25,482 nucleotides of DNA from an uncultured Bacteroidaceae bacterium (GTDB lineage Bacteria; Bacteroidota; Bacteroidia; Bacteroidales; Bacteroidaceae). Both the position numbers and the translations under genes were made by a program. The notes under the pieces were generated by a model that searched no databases, was not told the DNA's origin, and saw only the letters and a program-made list of their open reading frames with translations. The stretch spans positions 1 to 25,482 of the forward strand of contig CAKRRN010000034.1 in assembly GCA_934394435.1 (NCBI GenBank), written 5' to 3'. Shown piece by piece: positions 15,690-23,860 of the stretch (within the stretch, counting starts at the first letter, position 1; each line of letters starts with the position of its first letter).

Positions 15690-15797
15690 CATCCCAAATA
15701 AAACACAGTCCCTCTATTTTTAAGAGTGGGACCACACGTAAGGGTAGAGTAACGTACCCTCTTATTCAGAATAAACAAGGATAAACTCACAAGACGA

Positions 15798-18458
15798 ATG
15801 ATGAATATAAGAAGATTCTTTTGTACGCTAATGTTGGTCATCACATGTGCAGTAGCCTCTTTAGCCGTACTTAAAGAAAAGGATTTGCCACGCACACTGG
15901 GTGTGCTCAAGGCTGAGTTGCAGGACAACTATGAGCGCCAGCAACTGTTTATGAATATGTACGAACAGCGTGGCGCCAGCCAGCACCAGATGCTTGTAAA
16001 CTACATGCAGCAATGTGAGCAGATTAGCCTTATGCTCTACTCGCAATCGTCAGATAACACCTTTGACATGGCGTACGCCTGTCAGCAAGCCACCAATCTG
16101 GCACGTGACCTCAAGAAACGCAACAGCCGCATGCATCAGTACGATAGGATTATCGCGCAATTGAGGCATGAGATAGAGCGGTACGATGCACTTATACAAT
16201 CGCTCAAGAGTATGCCTCCCGTGTCGGCAGAGGATGCAGATAGCGTGGTGTCTGTCTATGACAGCATTCTTATGCAAGCCATTGATTCGCTTGCTGAGAA
16301 GACAGACTCTCTCAAGGCTGTGCGAGACACCATGAAGGTGAAACCTGCCGAAATGGAACATCACAATGGACATGGACCAGAGAATGAACAGGACACAAGC
16401 CACCCTCTCTATTTGAGCGGACAGGAGTTGCAGGATAGGGAAGACTGTCTGAAGTATGCCGAGAGTATCAAGGCTAATCTGCAGAAGTTTCTCGACAGTA
16501 TGGAGACCGAGAATACCTACTATCAGAGTGTGACAGCCAAGGTGGCAGAGATAGATTCCTTTGCCCAAGGACGCTACAAAATGCTGCAGGTGAGCATTTT
16601 CAAAAACGGTAGTGAAAACTATTTTGAAGTTCTTTCACATCTGCCCATTTATATTATGCGTGCTAAAATGGCAATGCAACAGAAGTACAAGCCATTCCAA
16701 GGACACGACAGTCTGTTTTCAGAGTGGCGAGGAGCTACCGTTCTTTTCATAAGTGTCTTTCTTGTGGTTTACCTCAGTCTGGCATTATTAGTCAGTTATG
16801 TTATATTGCGTTGGCTGCTGCCCAAGAGGTGGCGAGGACGAGATTTCAAACTTCGCCTACGCATGCTCAACAATGTGGTAGGTATAGCTCTCTTCACCTT
16901 TATCGTGATGGTGGTACACACCATTACAAAACATAATTTCGTAGAGATGGGCACTGGGCTTATCATCAACATGGCTTGGCTCATGGAAGCTATTTTCCTG
17001 TCGCTCTATATACGCTTGCGTGGTGAAGAGATGCGTCATGCCGCCATCATCTATCTACCTCTTATGCTCACGGCATTTTTTGTTATTCTCATGCGTATTG
17101 TACTTATTCCCAATATGCTGGTCAATCTGGTGCTACCTCCCATTATGCTTGCACTCTGCATTTGGCAACTGGTGGTCACCAAGCGCCATCGTAGTCATCT
17201 GCCTGTGCTTGATATGGTATATATTCACCTTACCACCATTGCAATGCTGACATGTACGGTGGCCTCATGGATGGGGTACACTCTTCTTGCCGTACAGATA
17301 CTCGTATGGTGGACCTTCCAGCTTGCTGCCATTATGACCATCACTTGCCTGTACGACCTTATGGGCATGTTTGCGCGCAAATTCTTGGCCAAGAGAATCG
17401 CTTCCAGTTTGCAAAAAAATAATCTGACAAAGGGCAGTCTCACAGAGCAGGAGCAGAAAAACCTTATGCAGGCTATGCGACGTGGGGATTATATCGGGCA
17501 GACATGGTTTTACGACTTGATGCACCGCACATTCCTACCCATCATGGGCGTAGCCAGTGTGCTCATGAGTTTCTACTGGGCAGCTCAGATATTCGAGATG
17601 ACAAGCCTCTGTGAGAGGATTTTCCTTACAGACTTTATCAATCAGAGTAGCATCATCCGCCTGTCGCTCTATCGTCTGTGTCTTGTGACAGCCTTGTGGT
17701 TTGTATTTCGATTCCTCAACTATGGCATCTGTGCCTTCTATACTCAAACGCGCCGCACGCTTATTGCCACGGGGCAAGCTCTTAACGTCACTTTGGCACG
17801 CAACGTAATTGCCATTCTTTGTTGGGGGGCTTATATACTCATAGCACTTGCTGTCCTTGAGGTGCCCAAGAGCGGCATAAGCATTGTGGGTGCAGGTCTG
17901 GCCACGGGTTTGGGCTTTGCCATGCAGAGCATTCTGGAGAATTTCTTCTATGGCATCAACCTTATGGCTGGACGTGTGCATGTGGGCGACTATATTGAGT
18001 GTGATGGAATATCTGGCAAGGTGGAGAGCATCACCTATCAGAGTACACAGATTGTAACGGCTGACGGGTCTGTGATTGCCTTCCTCAATAGTGCTCTCTT
18101 CAGTAAGAATTTCAAAAATATGACACGCAACCATCGTTATGAACTCGTCAAGATACCTATAGGTGTGGCTTACGGAAGTGATGTGCAACAGGTACGTCAG
18201 ATGCTTATTGGAGCTATCACACCTCTGTGTGAGCAAACCGATGCTGAAGGACACAGTGTGGCACGAACAGACGTTCCTGTAAATGTGGTGTTCGCTAACT
18301 TTGGGGATAGTTCTGTGGATTTGTTAGTCTGCATTTGGATGCGCGTTGAAGATAAAATAGCGCTTACAGCCAAGGTGCGCGAAACAATCTATAATACCCT
18401 CACCAAGGGTGGGGTGGAGATACCTTTCCCCCAATGCGATGTACACATGAGACAGTAA
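15798..18458 (+). CDS. Large mechanosensitive ion channel, MscS family
   Basis: An 886-residue membrane channel that opens under membrane tension and releases solutes during osmotic downshock. It has a signal-like N-terminus (about residues 3-22), a long helical and likely coiled-coil periplasmic region to about residue 295, a set of about ten hydrophobic segments from about 312 to 680, then the MscS core: the pore helix GAGLATGLGFAMQSILENFF at about 698-717 and the beta domain RVHVGDYIECDGISGKVESI. This is the MscK/MscM-like layout (E. coli MscK and MscM are over 1,100 residues), here shorter in the periplasmic part. ATG 15798 and ATG 15801 are both possible starts. menA follows 40 bp later. 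Confidence 0.92.
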   Translation: MMNIRRFFCTLMLVITCAVASLAVLKEKDLPRTLGVLKAELQDNYERQQLFMNMYEQRGASQHQMLVNYMQQCEQISLMLYSQSSDNTFDMAYACQQATNLARDLKKRNSRMHQYDRIIAQLRHEIERYDALIQSLKSMPPVSAEDADSVVSVYDSILMQAIDSLAEKTDSLKAVRDTMKVKPAEMEHHNGHGPENEQDTSHPLYLSGQELQDREDCLKYAESIKANLQKFLDSMETENTYYQSVTAKVAEIDSFAQGRYKMLQVSIFKNGSENYFEVLSHLPIYIMRAKMAMQQKYKPFQGHDSLFSEWRGATVLFISVFLVVYLSLALLVSYVILRWLLPKRWRGRDFKLRLRMLNNVVGIALFTFIVMVVHTITKHNFVEMGTGLIINMAWLMEAIFLSLYIRLRGEEMRHAAIIYLPLMLTAFFVILMRIVLIPNMLVNLVLPPIMLALCIWQLVVTKRHRSHLPVLDMVYIHLTTIAMLTCTVASWMGYTLLAVQILVWWTFQLAAIMTITCLYDLMGMFARKFLAKRIASSLQKNNLTKGSLTEQEQKNLMQAMRRGDYIGQTWFYDLMHRTFLPIMGVASVLMSFYWAAQIFEMTSLCERIFLTDFINQSSIIRLSLYRLCLVTALWFVFRFLNYGICAFYTQTRRTLIATGQALNVTLARNVIAILCWGAYILIALAVLEVPKSGISIVGAGLATGLGFAMQSILENFFYGINLMAGRVHVGDYIECDGISGKVESITYQSTQIVTADGSVIAFLNSALFSKNFKNMTRNHRYELVKIPIGVAYGSDVQQVRQMLIGAITPLCEQTDAEGHSVARTDVPVNVVFANFGDSSVDLLVCIWMRVEDKIALTAKVRETIYNTLTKGGVEIPFPQCDVHMRQ

Positions 18459-18498
18459 GGGCTCTAATTATATAATTGAGATTAAAAGAAATAAAAAT

Positions 18499-19455
18499 AT
18501 GAGTTCGGAGAAGAAAACTATCATAGGGCAGACGGAAGAGGTAAGACGTGAGAGAACTATTACAGACTGGTTTATTGCCAGCAGGCCCTGGTCGTTTCCT
18601 GCCTCGTTGATTCCTGTTATTGTCACTTGCGCGTGGCTGTTTTGGCAGAGTGGTACACAAGCGTGGGGCTCTTGCGACTGGTGGAATGGTCTTCTTTCGC
18701 TACTGATGCTCATGCTCATGCAGGCTGCAGGTAATCTGATTGGCGATTATTATGATCATGTGCGAGGAATAGACTTGCCAGGTAGCCTTAACGGAGTACG
18801 ACACATCCAGAGTGGAAAATTCTTGCCCCGTGAGATTCTGCGTTATGGTTACTCGTGTCTGTTTATAGCCTGTCTGCTTGGCTTGCTTATTCTATCACGT
18901 TGCGGTTGGGAGGCTCTCTGGCTTGGTGTAGTAGCCATTTTGTTGGTACTTTGCTATCCCTGGCTCAAGGCTCATGCTTTGGGTGATGTTGACATTCTGT
19001 TGGGTTATTCCTTGCTACCAGCTTTTGGTGTAGGCTATGCAGTTGCTGGTGAATGGATGTGGCAACCTGTTGTCTTGATATTGCCAGTTGGAATTATTAC
19101 GGTCTCCATTCTTCATGCCAATAACACACGCGACATCTGTAATGATCGTCGGGCTGGCATCAAGACTCTTAGCATAATGCTTGGTGGACGCGTTTCCCAG
19201 CGTGTCTATCTCATAGAGATTGTTGTGGCTTATATGCTTGTCCTACTGTTTCTCTTATGCAGACTCCTTCCTGGTCTTAGTATACTATCATGGCTGACAT
19301 TGCCTTTGGCCATTCGTAATGTACGTACTATGATGCATGCCGAACCCTTGTCAGAGAAGCCTATAGCGATGCTCGATCAGCAAACTGCCCAGTTGCAGAT
19401 GTCTTTTGGCTTACTCTATGCTCTCTCATTTCTTCTGCTTGCACTTGTAGGATAG
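18499..19455 (+). CDS. menA: 1,4-dihydroxy-2-naphthoate polyprenyltransferase MenA
   Basis: A 318-residue UbiA-family membrane enzyme that attaches the polyprenyl chain to dihydroxynaphthoate, giving demethylmenaquinone for the anaerobic respiratory chain. The first Asp-rich motif NLIGDYYDHVRGID lies at about residues 79-92, and the second, NNTRDICNDRRAGIKTL, at about 207-223. About eight hydrophobic helices are visible. The soluble start (about 25 residues) is longer than in many homologues but reads WFIASRPWSFPASLIPV, the usual family opening. It follows the channel gene by 40 bp and precedes the protease gene by 6 bp. No other men gene is present. Confidence 0.93.
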   Translation: MSSEKKTIIGQTEEVRRERTITDWFIASRPWSFPASLIPVIVTCAWLFWQSGTQAWGSCDWWNGLLSLLMLMLMQAAGNLIGDYYDHVRGIDLPGSLNGVRHIQSGKFLPREILRYGYSCLFIACLLGLLILSRCGWEALWLGVVAILLVLCYPWLKAHALGDVDILLGYSLLPAFGVGYAVAGEWMWQPVVLILPVGIITVSILHANNTRDICNDRRAGIKTLSIMLGGRVSQRVYLIEIVVAYMLVLLFLLCRLLPGLSILSWLTLPLAIRNVRTMMHAEPLSEKPIAMLDQQTAQLQMSFGLLYALSFLLLALVG

Positions 19456-19461
19456 GATAAT

Positions 19462-20085
19462 ATGACGACGATGAAATATGTTTGGGGCAGTATCTTTTTG
19501 GCTGCATTCTTGTGGTTTCTGATGTTCAGCCCTTTCACATCTCCTTTTGTGCCCTTTTGGCCAACAATGGCCTTTTCTGGCATATTGCTTTCTGCGCTCT
19601 CCTTCTACCTGGGTGGTAGCCCTTTTCGTGGAAAGTATGGTCTGCTCCCTACGATTGTGTGGGGAGTGATGATGGCAGTCGGGTTGTGGTGTCTCTTTTG
19701 GGTTGGTGACAAGGTAAGCCAGTTTCTTTTCTGCTTTGCTCGACCTCAGGTGGACGCTATCTATGATATGAAGAGCGGATTTCCCCAGTGGGCAATAGCC
19801 TTACTTCTGCTTCTTGTCATCGGTCCTGCAGAGGAACTCTTCTGGCGAGGATTTGTTCAGCGTCGTATGGCAGCACGATGGGGAGCATGTAAAGGTTTTC
19901 TGTTAGCCACCTTCTGTTACACATTGGTACATGTATGGAGTGGCAACCTTATGCTTTTGCTTGCAGCAGCAACCTGTGGCTTTTGCTGGGGAGGGCTCTA
20001 TTGTCTGATGCCTAAGCGTTTGCCAGCTCTTATTCTCTCACATGCCTTATGGGATGCGGCAGCCTTTGTCTTCTTTCCTTTCTGA
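19462..20085 (+). CDS. CPBP family intramembrane glutamic protease (CAAX/Abi)
   Basis: A 207-residue polytopic protein of the CPBP (Rce1-like, Abi) family of intramembrane proteases. Motif 1, EELFWRGFVQRR (EExxxR), lies at about residues 125-136; motif 2 has a His in TLVHVWSGN at about 154-162; motif 3 is SHALWDAAAF near the C-terminus. About six hydrophobic helices are visible. Bacterial members have been linked to bacteriocin self-immunity and to other membrane proteolysis, but the substrate here is unknown. Only 6 bp separate it from menA, so the two are co-transcribed. Confidence 0.88.
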   Translation: MTTMKYVWGSIFLAAFLWFLMFSPFTSPFVPFWPTMAFSGILLSALSFYLGGSPFRGKYGLLPTIVWGVMMAVGLWCLFWVGDKVSQFLFCFARPQVDAIYDMKSGFPQWAIALLLLLVIGPAEELFWRGFVQRRMAARWGACKGFLLATFCYTLVHVWSGNLMLLLAAATCGFCWGGLYCLMPKRLPALILSHALWDAAAFVFFPF

Positions 20086-20171
20086 GAAAAAGAAAAAAAA
20101 CAATGTTTGTCCATTACCGAAAAAACGGCTATATAGAATCTGTTTCAGAAAGAAAAAGACTGAACATTTTC

Positions 20172-20203
20172 ATTGTGCGAGTGAAAAATATAATGTATAT
20201 TTG
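20172..20203 (+). promoter_or_regulatory. Bacteroidetes-type promoter of the TlpA-like gene
   Basis: ATTG (20172-20175), a 20-base spacer, and TATATTTG (20196-20203) match the TTTG/TAnnTTTG pattern well, about 75 bp before the start codon. Confidence 0.65.
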
Positions 20204-20276
20204 CCAATGAGTTTAGGAATAATGTGAGAGAAGAATAGATTATTATCCCCAAAAAACAACTAATATATTATATATA

Positions 20277-21362
20277 ATGAGAAAGATCGCATTAGGATTA
20301 ACAGCGGTAACCCTATGTCTTGGGGCTTGTCAGCAAAAAAATCAAACAACAGTAACTGTAAAAATGGGAGAGGGACAGGAATGTCCACATGCTATTCTTG
20401 CGTTGAACGTAAAAGACACATTGAGCACCAAACAAGATAACCTTATGCTCTATGCTGGTGCAGCAGATACGCTCATTGGTCTTTTACCTCTTGATGAAAA
20501 CAATTATTGGCCTGTGATATTGGACGGAACACCCATTGAGTTTGATTTTTCTGGTGAGAAACCAGTATTGGCAAAGGGATCTGACATGAACAAGCGCCTG
20601 ATGGATATACGAATGGCTCTAAGGGAAGTAGAAGAAGCTCAGAAAGAGATCATGGAGAATTACCACAAACTTATGGAGCAATATAACGGTGAGATACCAG
20701 ACACGTTGATGATGAGCCTGCAAAATCGTTATGATCAGTTGGATAAGAGTTTGAAAGAACGTGTCAAACAAAATGTGGATGACAACAAGGACAATATCAT
20801 CCCTGTGTTCCTGTTGGCAAGTGCAGGTTCTTTGCTCGACATTGATTATGTAGAGAATTTCTTGAATAATTATCCCTACAAGAATCATAGTGCACTCAAT
20901 TATCTGCGAGAATCAATCAAGGGAGAAAAGAACAAGGCTGTAGGTGCGTCATTTGTTGACTTTGAAATGAACGATATCACTGGACAGCCTCATCGCTTGA
21001 GTGATTATGTAGGTAAGGGCAAGTATACTCTGGTGGATTTCTGGGCCAGTTGGTGTGGTCCTTGTCGCCAGGAGATGCCCAGTGTGAAGGCATGCTTTGA
21101 GAAGTATCGTGATAAGGGATTCCAGATAGTCGGTATTTCATTCGATTCAGACCAGCAGGCATGGGAAAAGGGTGTTCAAGAACTTGGCATCACCTGGCCT
21201 CAATTGAGCGATTTGAAGGGATGGTACAATAAGGCAGGTGTCCTCTATAACATCAAATCTATCCCTGCCACTATTCTCTATAGTCCAGACGGAAAGGTTA
21301 TTGCTGCCAATTTAAGAGGAGAGCAACTGGAAGCCAAGTTAGCAGAATTGCTTGAAAAGTAA
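20277..21362 (+). CDS. TlpA/ResA-like thiol-disulfide oxidoreductase lipoprotein
   Basis: A 361-residue lipoprotein with the lipobox LGAC, Cys at residue 18. An N-terminal domain of the DUF4369 kind (about 20-120), then a helical, charged linker (about 110-200), leads to a C-terminal thioredoxin-like domain (about 222-361). The redox motif WCGPC lies at about 258-262 in VDFWASWCGPCRQEMP, and the cis-Pro loop is in IKSIPATILY. It should work in the periplasm, reducing disulfides or cytochrome c precursors; such proteins are abundant in Bacteroidetes and the partner is unknown. It stands alone, with its own promoter and a clear terminator 36 bp after the stop. Confidence 0.9.
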   Translation: MRKIALGLTAVTLCLGACQQKNQTTVTVKMGEGQECPHAILALNVKDTLSTKQDNLMLYAGAADTLIGLLPLDENNYWPVILDGTPIEFDFSGEKPVLAKGSDMNKRLMDIRMALREVEEAQKEIMENYHKLMEQYNGEIPDTLMMSLQNRYDQLDKSLKERVKQNVDDNKDNIIPVFLLASAGSLLDIDYVENFLNNYPYKNHSALNYLRESIKGEKNKAVGASFVDFEMNDITGQPHRLSDYVGKGKYTLVDFWASWCGPCRQEMPSVKACFEKYRDKGFQIVGISFDSDQQAWEKGVQELGITWPQLSDLKGWYNKAGVLYNIKSIPATILYSPDGKVIAANLRGEQLEAKLAELLEK

Positions 21363-21397
21363 GGATTACGTAGAAGGATTCTTTATACAATATTCTT

Positions 21398-21434
21398 GCC
21401 AGAGAGTAAACACAACAGTTTCTCTCTGGCTTTT
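21398..21434 (+). terminator. Intrinsic terminator of the TlpA-like gene
   Basis: GCCAGAGAG (21398-21406) pairs perfectly with CTCTCTGGC (21422-21430), followed by TTTTGTAATTTT. It separates the lipoprotein gene from the cobalamin riboswitch transcript. Confidence 0.8.
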
Positions 21435-21455
21435 GTAATTTTATATGTTTTATCC

Positions 21456-21486
21456 TTTGCTATTTTGCAGGAAAGAAGTAATTTTG
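21456..21486 (+). promoter_or_regulatory. Promoter of the cobalamin riboswitch transcript
   Basis: TTTG (21456-21459), a 19-base spacer and TAATTTTG (21479-21486) are a textbook match to the Bacteroidetes promoter, placing the transcript start near 21493, right at the base of the riboswitch P1 helix. Confidence 0.8.
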
Positions 21487-21491
21487 CATTA

Positions 21492-21679
21492 GCAACAGGT
21501 TCACTCCGAAAGTGATTAAAAGGGAATTGGGTGTAAATCCCAGACAGTCCCGCTGCTGTAAGCCACCCTTAACAGGCGCGAACAAGAGGCCACTGAGCAC
21601 ATTACGCGTATGCAGAGGCATGCGTAACCCTCGGGAAGGCGTTCGTTGTCGGGAGGTAAGTCAGAAGACCTGCCGTTGC
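21492..21679 (+). promoter_or_regulatory. Cobalamin (B12) riboswitch
   Basis: The conserved core is all present in order: AGGGAATTGGGTGTAAATCC, GACAGTCCCGCTGCTGTAAG, GCCACTG, GGGAAGGC and the B12 box AAGTCAGAAGACCTGCC. P1 closes with GCAAC (21492-21496) and GTTGC (21675-21679), and AGGT pairs with ACCT inside it. A further hairpin just downstream (TCCAC at 21687, GTGGA at 21712) may be the expression platform. No corrinoid transport or synthesis gene follows, which is unusual for this class. Confidence 0.93.
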
Positions 21680-21756
21680 AAGTCACTCCACAAAAGGTAT
21701 CGAGGAATATCGTGGATGCCGCACTTTACTTAGTCAAGTCATAAACCACATTTCTC

Positions 21757-21843
21757 ATGCGGAAGAAGCCATACTGGTTTCTTATGCAGATGATATGTTG
21801 TATTCACCAAGAACGAAGGCAAGATAGACTCGTCAAATCGTGA
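21757..21843 (+). CDS. Possible 28-residue leader peptide or truncated signal-peptide remnant
   Basis: ATG 21757 opens a 28-codon frame that begins MRKKPYWFLMQMICC, i.e. a basic start followed by a hydrophobic run like a Sec signal peptide, then turns polar and ends at TGA 21841. It is the first ATG with such a profile after the riboswitch. It could be the stub of a lost outer-membrane receptor gene (btuB-like genes usually follow this riboswitch), a true small protein, or chance. There is no further coding similarity that I can see beyond it. Confidence 0.22.
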   Translation: MRKKPYWFLMQMICCIHQERRQDRLVKS

Positions 21844-21942
21844 CTCTTCGGGGTAAAAGCTGTCTAATTGTTTTTGGCCTTGCTCCTCTGTCTGCCAATA
21901 TTACGGAGTCAGACGGGGTCTATTTCCTTCGTTTTGGTTGAG
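21802..21942. repeat. Large imperfect inverted repeat downstream of the riboswitch
   Basis: The left arm 21807-21834 (CCAAGAACGAAGGCAAGATA, then GACTCGTC) is nearly complementary to the right arm 21912-21937 (GACGGGGTCTATTTCCTTCG, then TTTTGG), with about 22 pairs over about 27 positions. A second hairpin inside competes for part of the right arm: CTCTGTCTG near 21890 with CAGACGGGG at 21910-21918. Confidence 0.6.
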
Positions 21943-21952
21943 TTCTTAATAT

Positions 21953-22097
21953 GGGGTCACTCATAAGTCACTCTAAATAAGTAATACTATATTACTTGTC
22001 CATTGAATACTTATTACTTCATATATTACCTTACCACCTCTTGTAAACAACAGTTGCATCTATTAGCCTGTCTCTACTAAATTCCTATTGAGTGCCC
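21953..22097 (-). repeat. Intergenic repeat, copy B (MITE-like)
   Basis: The reverse complement aligns with copy A at 15172-15315 along most of its length. It is bounded by imperfect inverted ends, GGGGTCACTCATAA (21953-21966) and TATTGAGTGCCC (22086-22097). It is AT-rich and has no open frame. The ends, size and lack of coding fit a miniature non-autonomous element, though no target-site duplication was confirmed. Confidence 0.55.
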
Positions 22098-22162
22098 AGT
22101 ATGTGCGTGCATAGGTGGAAAAACATTTTGCCCAGTACTCTCTTCTCAGTAAATAAAAAGTG

Positions 22163-22170
22163 TATCTTTG
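22163..22170 (+). promoter_or_regulatory. Candidate -7 element of the flavin reductase gene
   Basis: TATCTTTG is a perfect -7 match 31 bp before ATG 22201. The -33 region is not clear. It suggests that the flavin reductase is transcribed independently of the cobalamin riboswitch. Confidence 0.55.
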
Positions 22171-22200
22171 CATAAGATTAATAATGGGATAATCATTCCG

Positions 22201-22791
22201 ATGACGTTCTTAAAAAAAGATATGGTAATGAAAAGTTTTGGTCCAAGAGCATGGCTTCTGCCACAGCCTGTGCTAATTATTGGCACGTATGACAGTAATG
22301 GAACTCCCAATGCAATGAATGCGGCATGGGGAGGTATGTGGGACATGCACGAAATAATGATTTCGATGGGAAAGCATGCCACCACAGACAATTTGGACAG
22401 GAAAGGTGAGTTTACGGTAGCTTTTGCCACAAGAGAGACTGTTGTGGCTGCCGATTATGTAGGATTAGTTAGCGCGAAAGAGACTCCAGATAAGATACGT
22501 CACACAGGTTGGACTTCTCAGCCTGCAGAGCACGTTGACGCACCCGTCTTCAACGAATTTCCCATGACCATGGAGTGTCGCATTAAGGAAAAACTCAATG
22601 TTAGTGAAACTGGCTATTACATTATTGCCAACGTATTGAATATCCTGTGCCATGAAGCCTATCTGGCTCCAGATGGAAAACCTGATATGCAGCGTATGGG
22701 TCTTGTGACCTTCGACCCTATCCATAATGGATACGTTGAATTAGGAAAGCGAGTAGGAAACGCGTTCTCTGATGGTAACAAACTGAAATAA
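22201..22791 (+). CDS. Flavin reductase-like, FMN-binding split-barrel protein
   Basis: A 196-residue flavoprotein of the flavin-reductase-like family (split beta-barrel binding FMN), small cytoplasmic electron carriers or flavin reductases. Family features are FGPRAWLLPQPVLIIGTYDSNG near the start, the NAMNAAWGGM segment that contacts flavin, and GEFTVAFAT followed by AADYVGLVS. I start at ATG 22201 because the earlier TTG at 22168 overlaps the promoter element; ATG 22222 or 22228, after a run of A, are also good starts and fit homologues that begin with MKSFGP. Its electron donor and acceptor are unknown. It lies downstream of the cobalamin riboswitch but 520 bp away. Confidence 0.88.
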   Translation: MTFLKKDMVMKSFGPRAWLLPQPVLIIGTYDSNGTPNAMNAAWGGMWDMHEIMISMGKHATTDNLDRKGEFTVAFATRETVVAADYVGLVSAKETPDKIRHTGWTSQPAEHVDAPVFNEFPMTMECRIKEKLNVSETGYYIIANVLNILCHEAYLAPDGKPDMQRMGLVTFDPIHNGYVELGKRVGNAFSDGNKLK

Positions 22792-22813
22792 CGTAGCATA
22801 AGGAGTGAATAAT

Positions 22814-23317
22814 ATGGTAAAAACCAATCTTAACTTGTCGGGTAGACACAAGTTGAACGTATTTTTCCTTTTAGCAGCTATATTGTTGTTGCATGGATGT
22901 AAGGAAAATTATTCTAATGGAGAAAAGGTAGGTAATCTTATAGAGTTTACGCGCAAGGGTGTTGTATACGATTCTTGGGAAGGACGATTGAACATGACGC
23001 AGACGGGCATGAATACCAGTGGAGAACCTTTCTCTTTCAGTTTCGACAACGACCGAAGCGATCAAGATTCTCTCATCGCCTTGATGAAGCAGGCACAGGT
23101 AGAGGGATGGAAACTCAAAATACGCTATCATGAGGTATGGGGCTTCAAGAATGCATTTTGCAATAGAGGCGAAACAGACTACTTCGTTGACGATGTCACT
23201 GTGCTTGACAAGGATTTTGCTAACCCACTAAAGCATGTGGGGGCTCGTCAGGGGCGTGTCGTTGACACCGTTTATGTGGTGGTAGATAAGCAGGAATTAC
23301 TAAATAGAAATAAATAA
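22814..23317 (+). CDS. Lipoprotein of unknown function
   Basis: A 167-residue protein with a lipoprotein signal: basic start, hydrophobic run VFFLLAAILLL and the lipobox LHGC with Cys at residue 29. The start is ATG 22814, supported by AAGGAG at 22800-22805; a GTG at 22805 is the only earlier start. The mature part is soluble, with segments such as GVVYDSWEGRLNMTQTG and WKLKIRYHEVWGFKNAFCNRGETDYFVDDV, a Bacteroidetes-type pattern that I cannot tie to a function. It lies 22 bp after the flavin reductase gene and 3 bp before a thioesterase gene, so it is likely part of one transcript. Confidence 0.75.
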   Translation: MVKTNLNLSGRHKLNVFFLLAAILLLHGCKENYSNGEKVGNLIEFTRKGVVYDSWEGRLNMTQTGMNTSGEPFSFSFDNDRSDQDSLIALMKQAQVEGWKLKIRYHEVWGFKNAFCNRGETDYFVDDVTVLDKDFANPLKHVGARQGRVVDTVYVVVDKQELLNRNK

Positions 23318-23320
23318 AAA

Positions 23321-23809
23321 ATGGAAAGGAAGAAGCTCAATAATCCATGGCTTCGTCTCGAAGGTTATAATTGTATCGGTTGCGCGCCAGGAAATCCTTT
23401 CGGTGTTCATTTGGAACCTTATGAGGAGGGTGATGAGATAGTGGCAGAATGGCAACCCTCTGTCAACTATCAAGGATGGCTCAATACGCTTCATGGGGGC
23501 ATTCATGCATTGCTACTTGATGAGATATGTGGCTGGGTGGTAATGCGCAAGCTGCAGACAGCAGGCGTGACCTCGAAGATGGAAATACGCTACAAACACC
23601 CTGTCGCCACTACAGGAGGCAAGTTGACGGTACGCGCTCACATTCGAGACCATCAACGTAATCTGTATACAATCGATGCTGAACTGATTGATGCAGGGGG
23701 ACGTGTCTGCACAGAGGCGACCTGTGTCTATTTCACATTCTCACACGAGAAAGCCGAGCGCGACATGCACTTCATCCCTGTAACAGCGGAAGGTGAAGAG
23801 GCAGAATAA
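23321..23809 (+). CDS. PaaI-family hotdog thioesterase
   Basis: A 162-residue single hotdog-domain protein of the PaaI/YigI thioesterase type, expected to hydrolyse acyl-CoA thioesters. The core helix HGGIHALLLDEICGWVVMRK at about residues 64-83 contains the catalytic Asp/Glu region, and TSKMEIRYKHPVATTGGKLTV supplies the following strands. An N-terminal NCIGCAPGNPFGVHL resembles the conserved opening of this branch (C..C..NPxGL). No partner enzyme reveals the acyl substrate. It begins 3 bp after the lipoprotein stop. Confidence 0.88.
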   Translation: MERKKLNNPWLRLEGYNCIGCAPGNPFGVHLEPYEEGDEIVAEWQPSVNYQGWLNTLHGGIHALLLDEICGWVVMRKLQTAGVTSKMEIRYKHPVATTGGKLTVRAHIRDHQRNLYTIDAELIDAGGRVCTEATCVYFTFSHEKAERDMHFIPVTAEGEEAE

Positions 23810-23860
23810 AGCCTGTAATGGTAAGTATCAAAAAGAAAAGAAGAAAAACTATCAGATTTT

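Noticed and set aside
17535..18254. 239-codon minus-strand open frame inside the MscS-like gene
   Set aside because: It lies opposite the conserved channel core and has no recognisable motif or ribosome binding site.
20042..20227. 61-codon frame overlapping the end of the CPBP gene
   Set aside because: It overlaps the protease in another frame and runs into the promoter region of the next gene; its translation is lysine-rich low-complexity sequence.
21512..21733. 73-codon open frame on the plus strand over the cobalamin riboswitch
   Set aside because: It coincides with the structured riboswitch core, and its Arg- and Cys-rich translation reflects the conserved RNA sequence.
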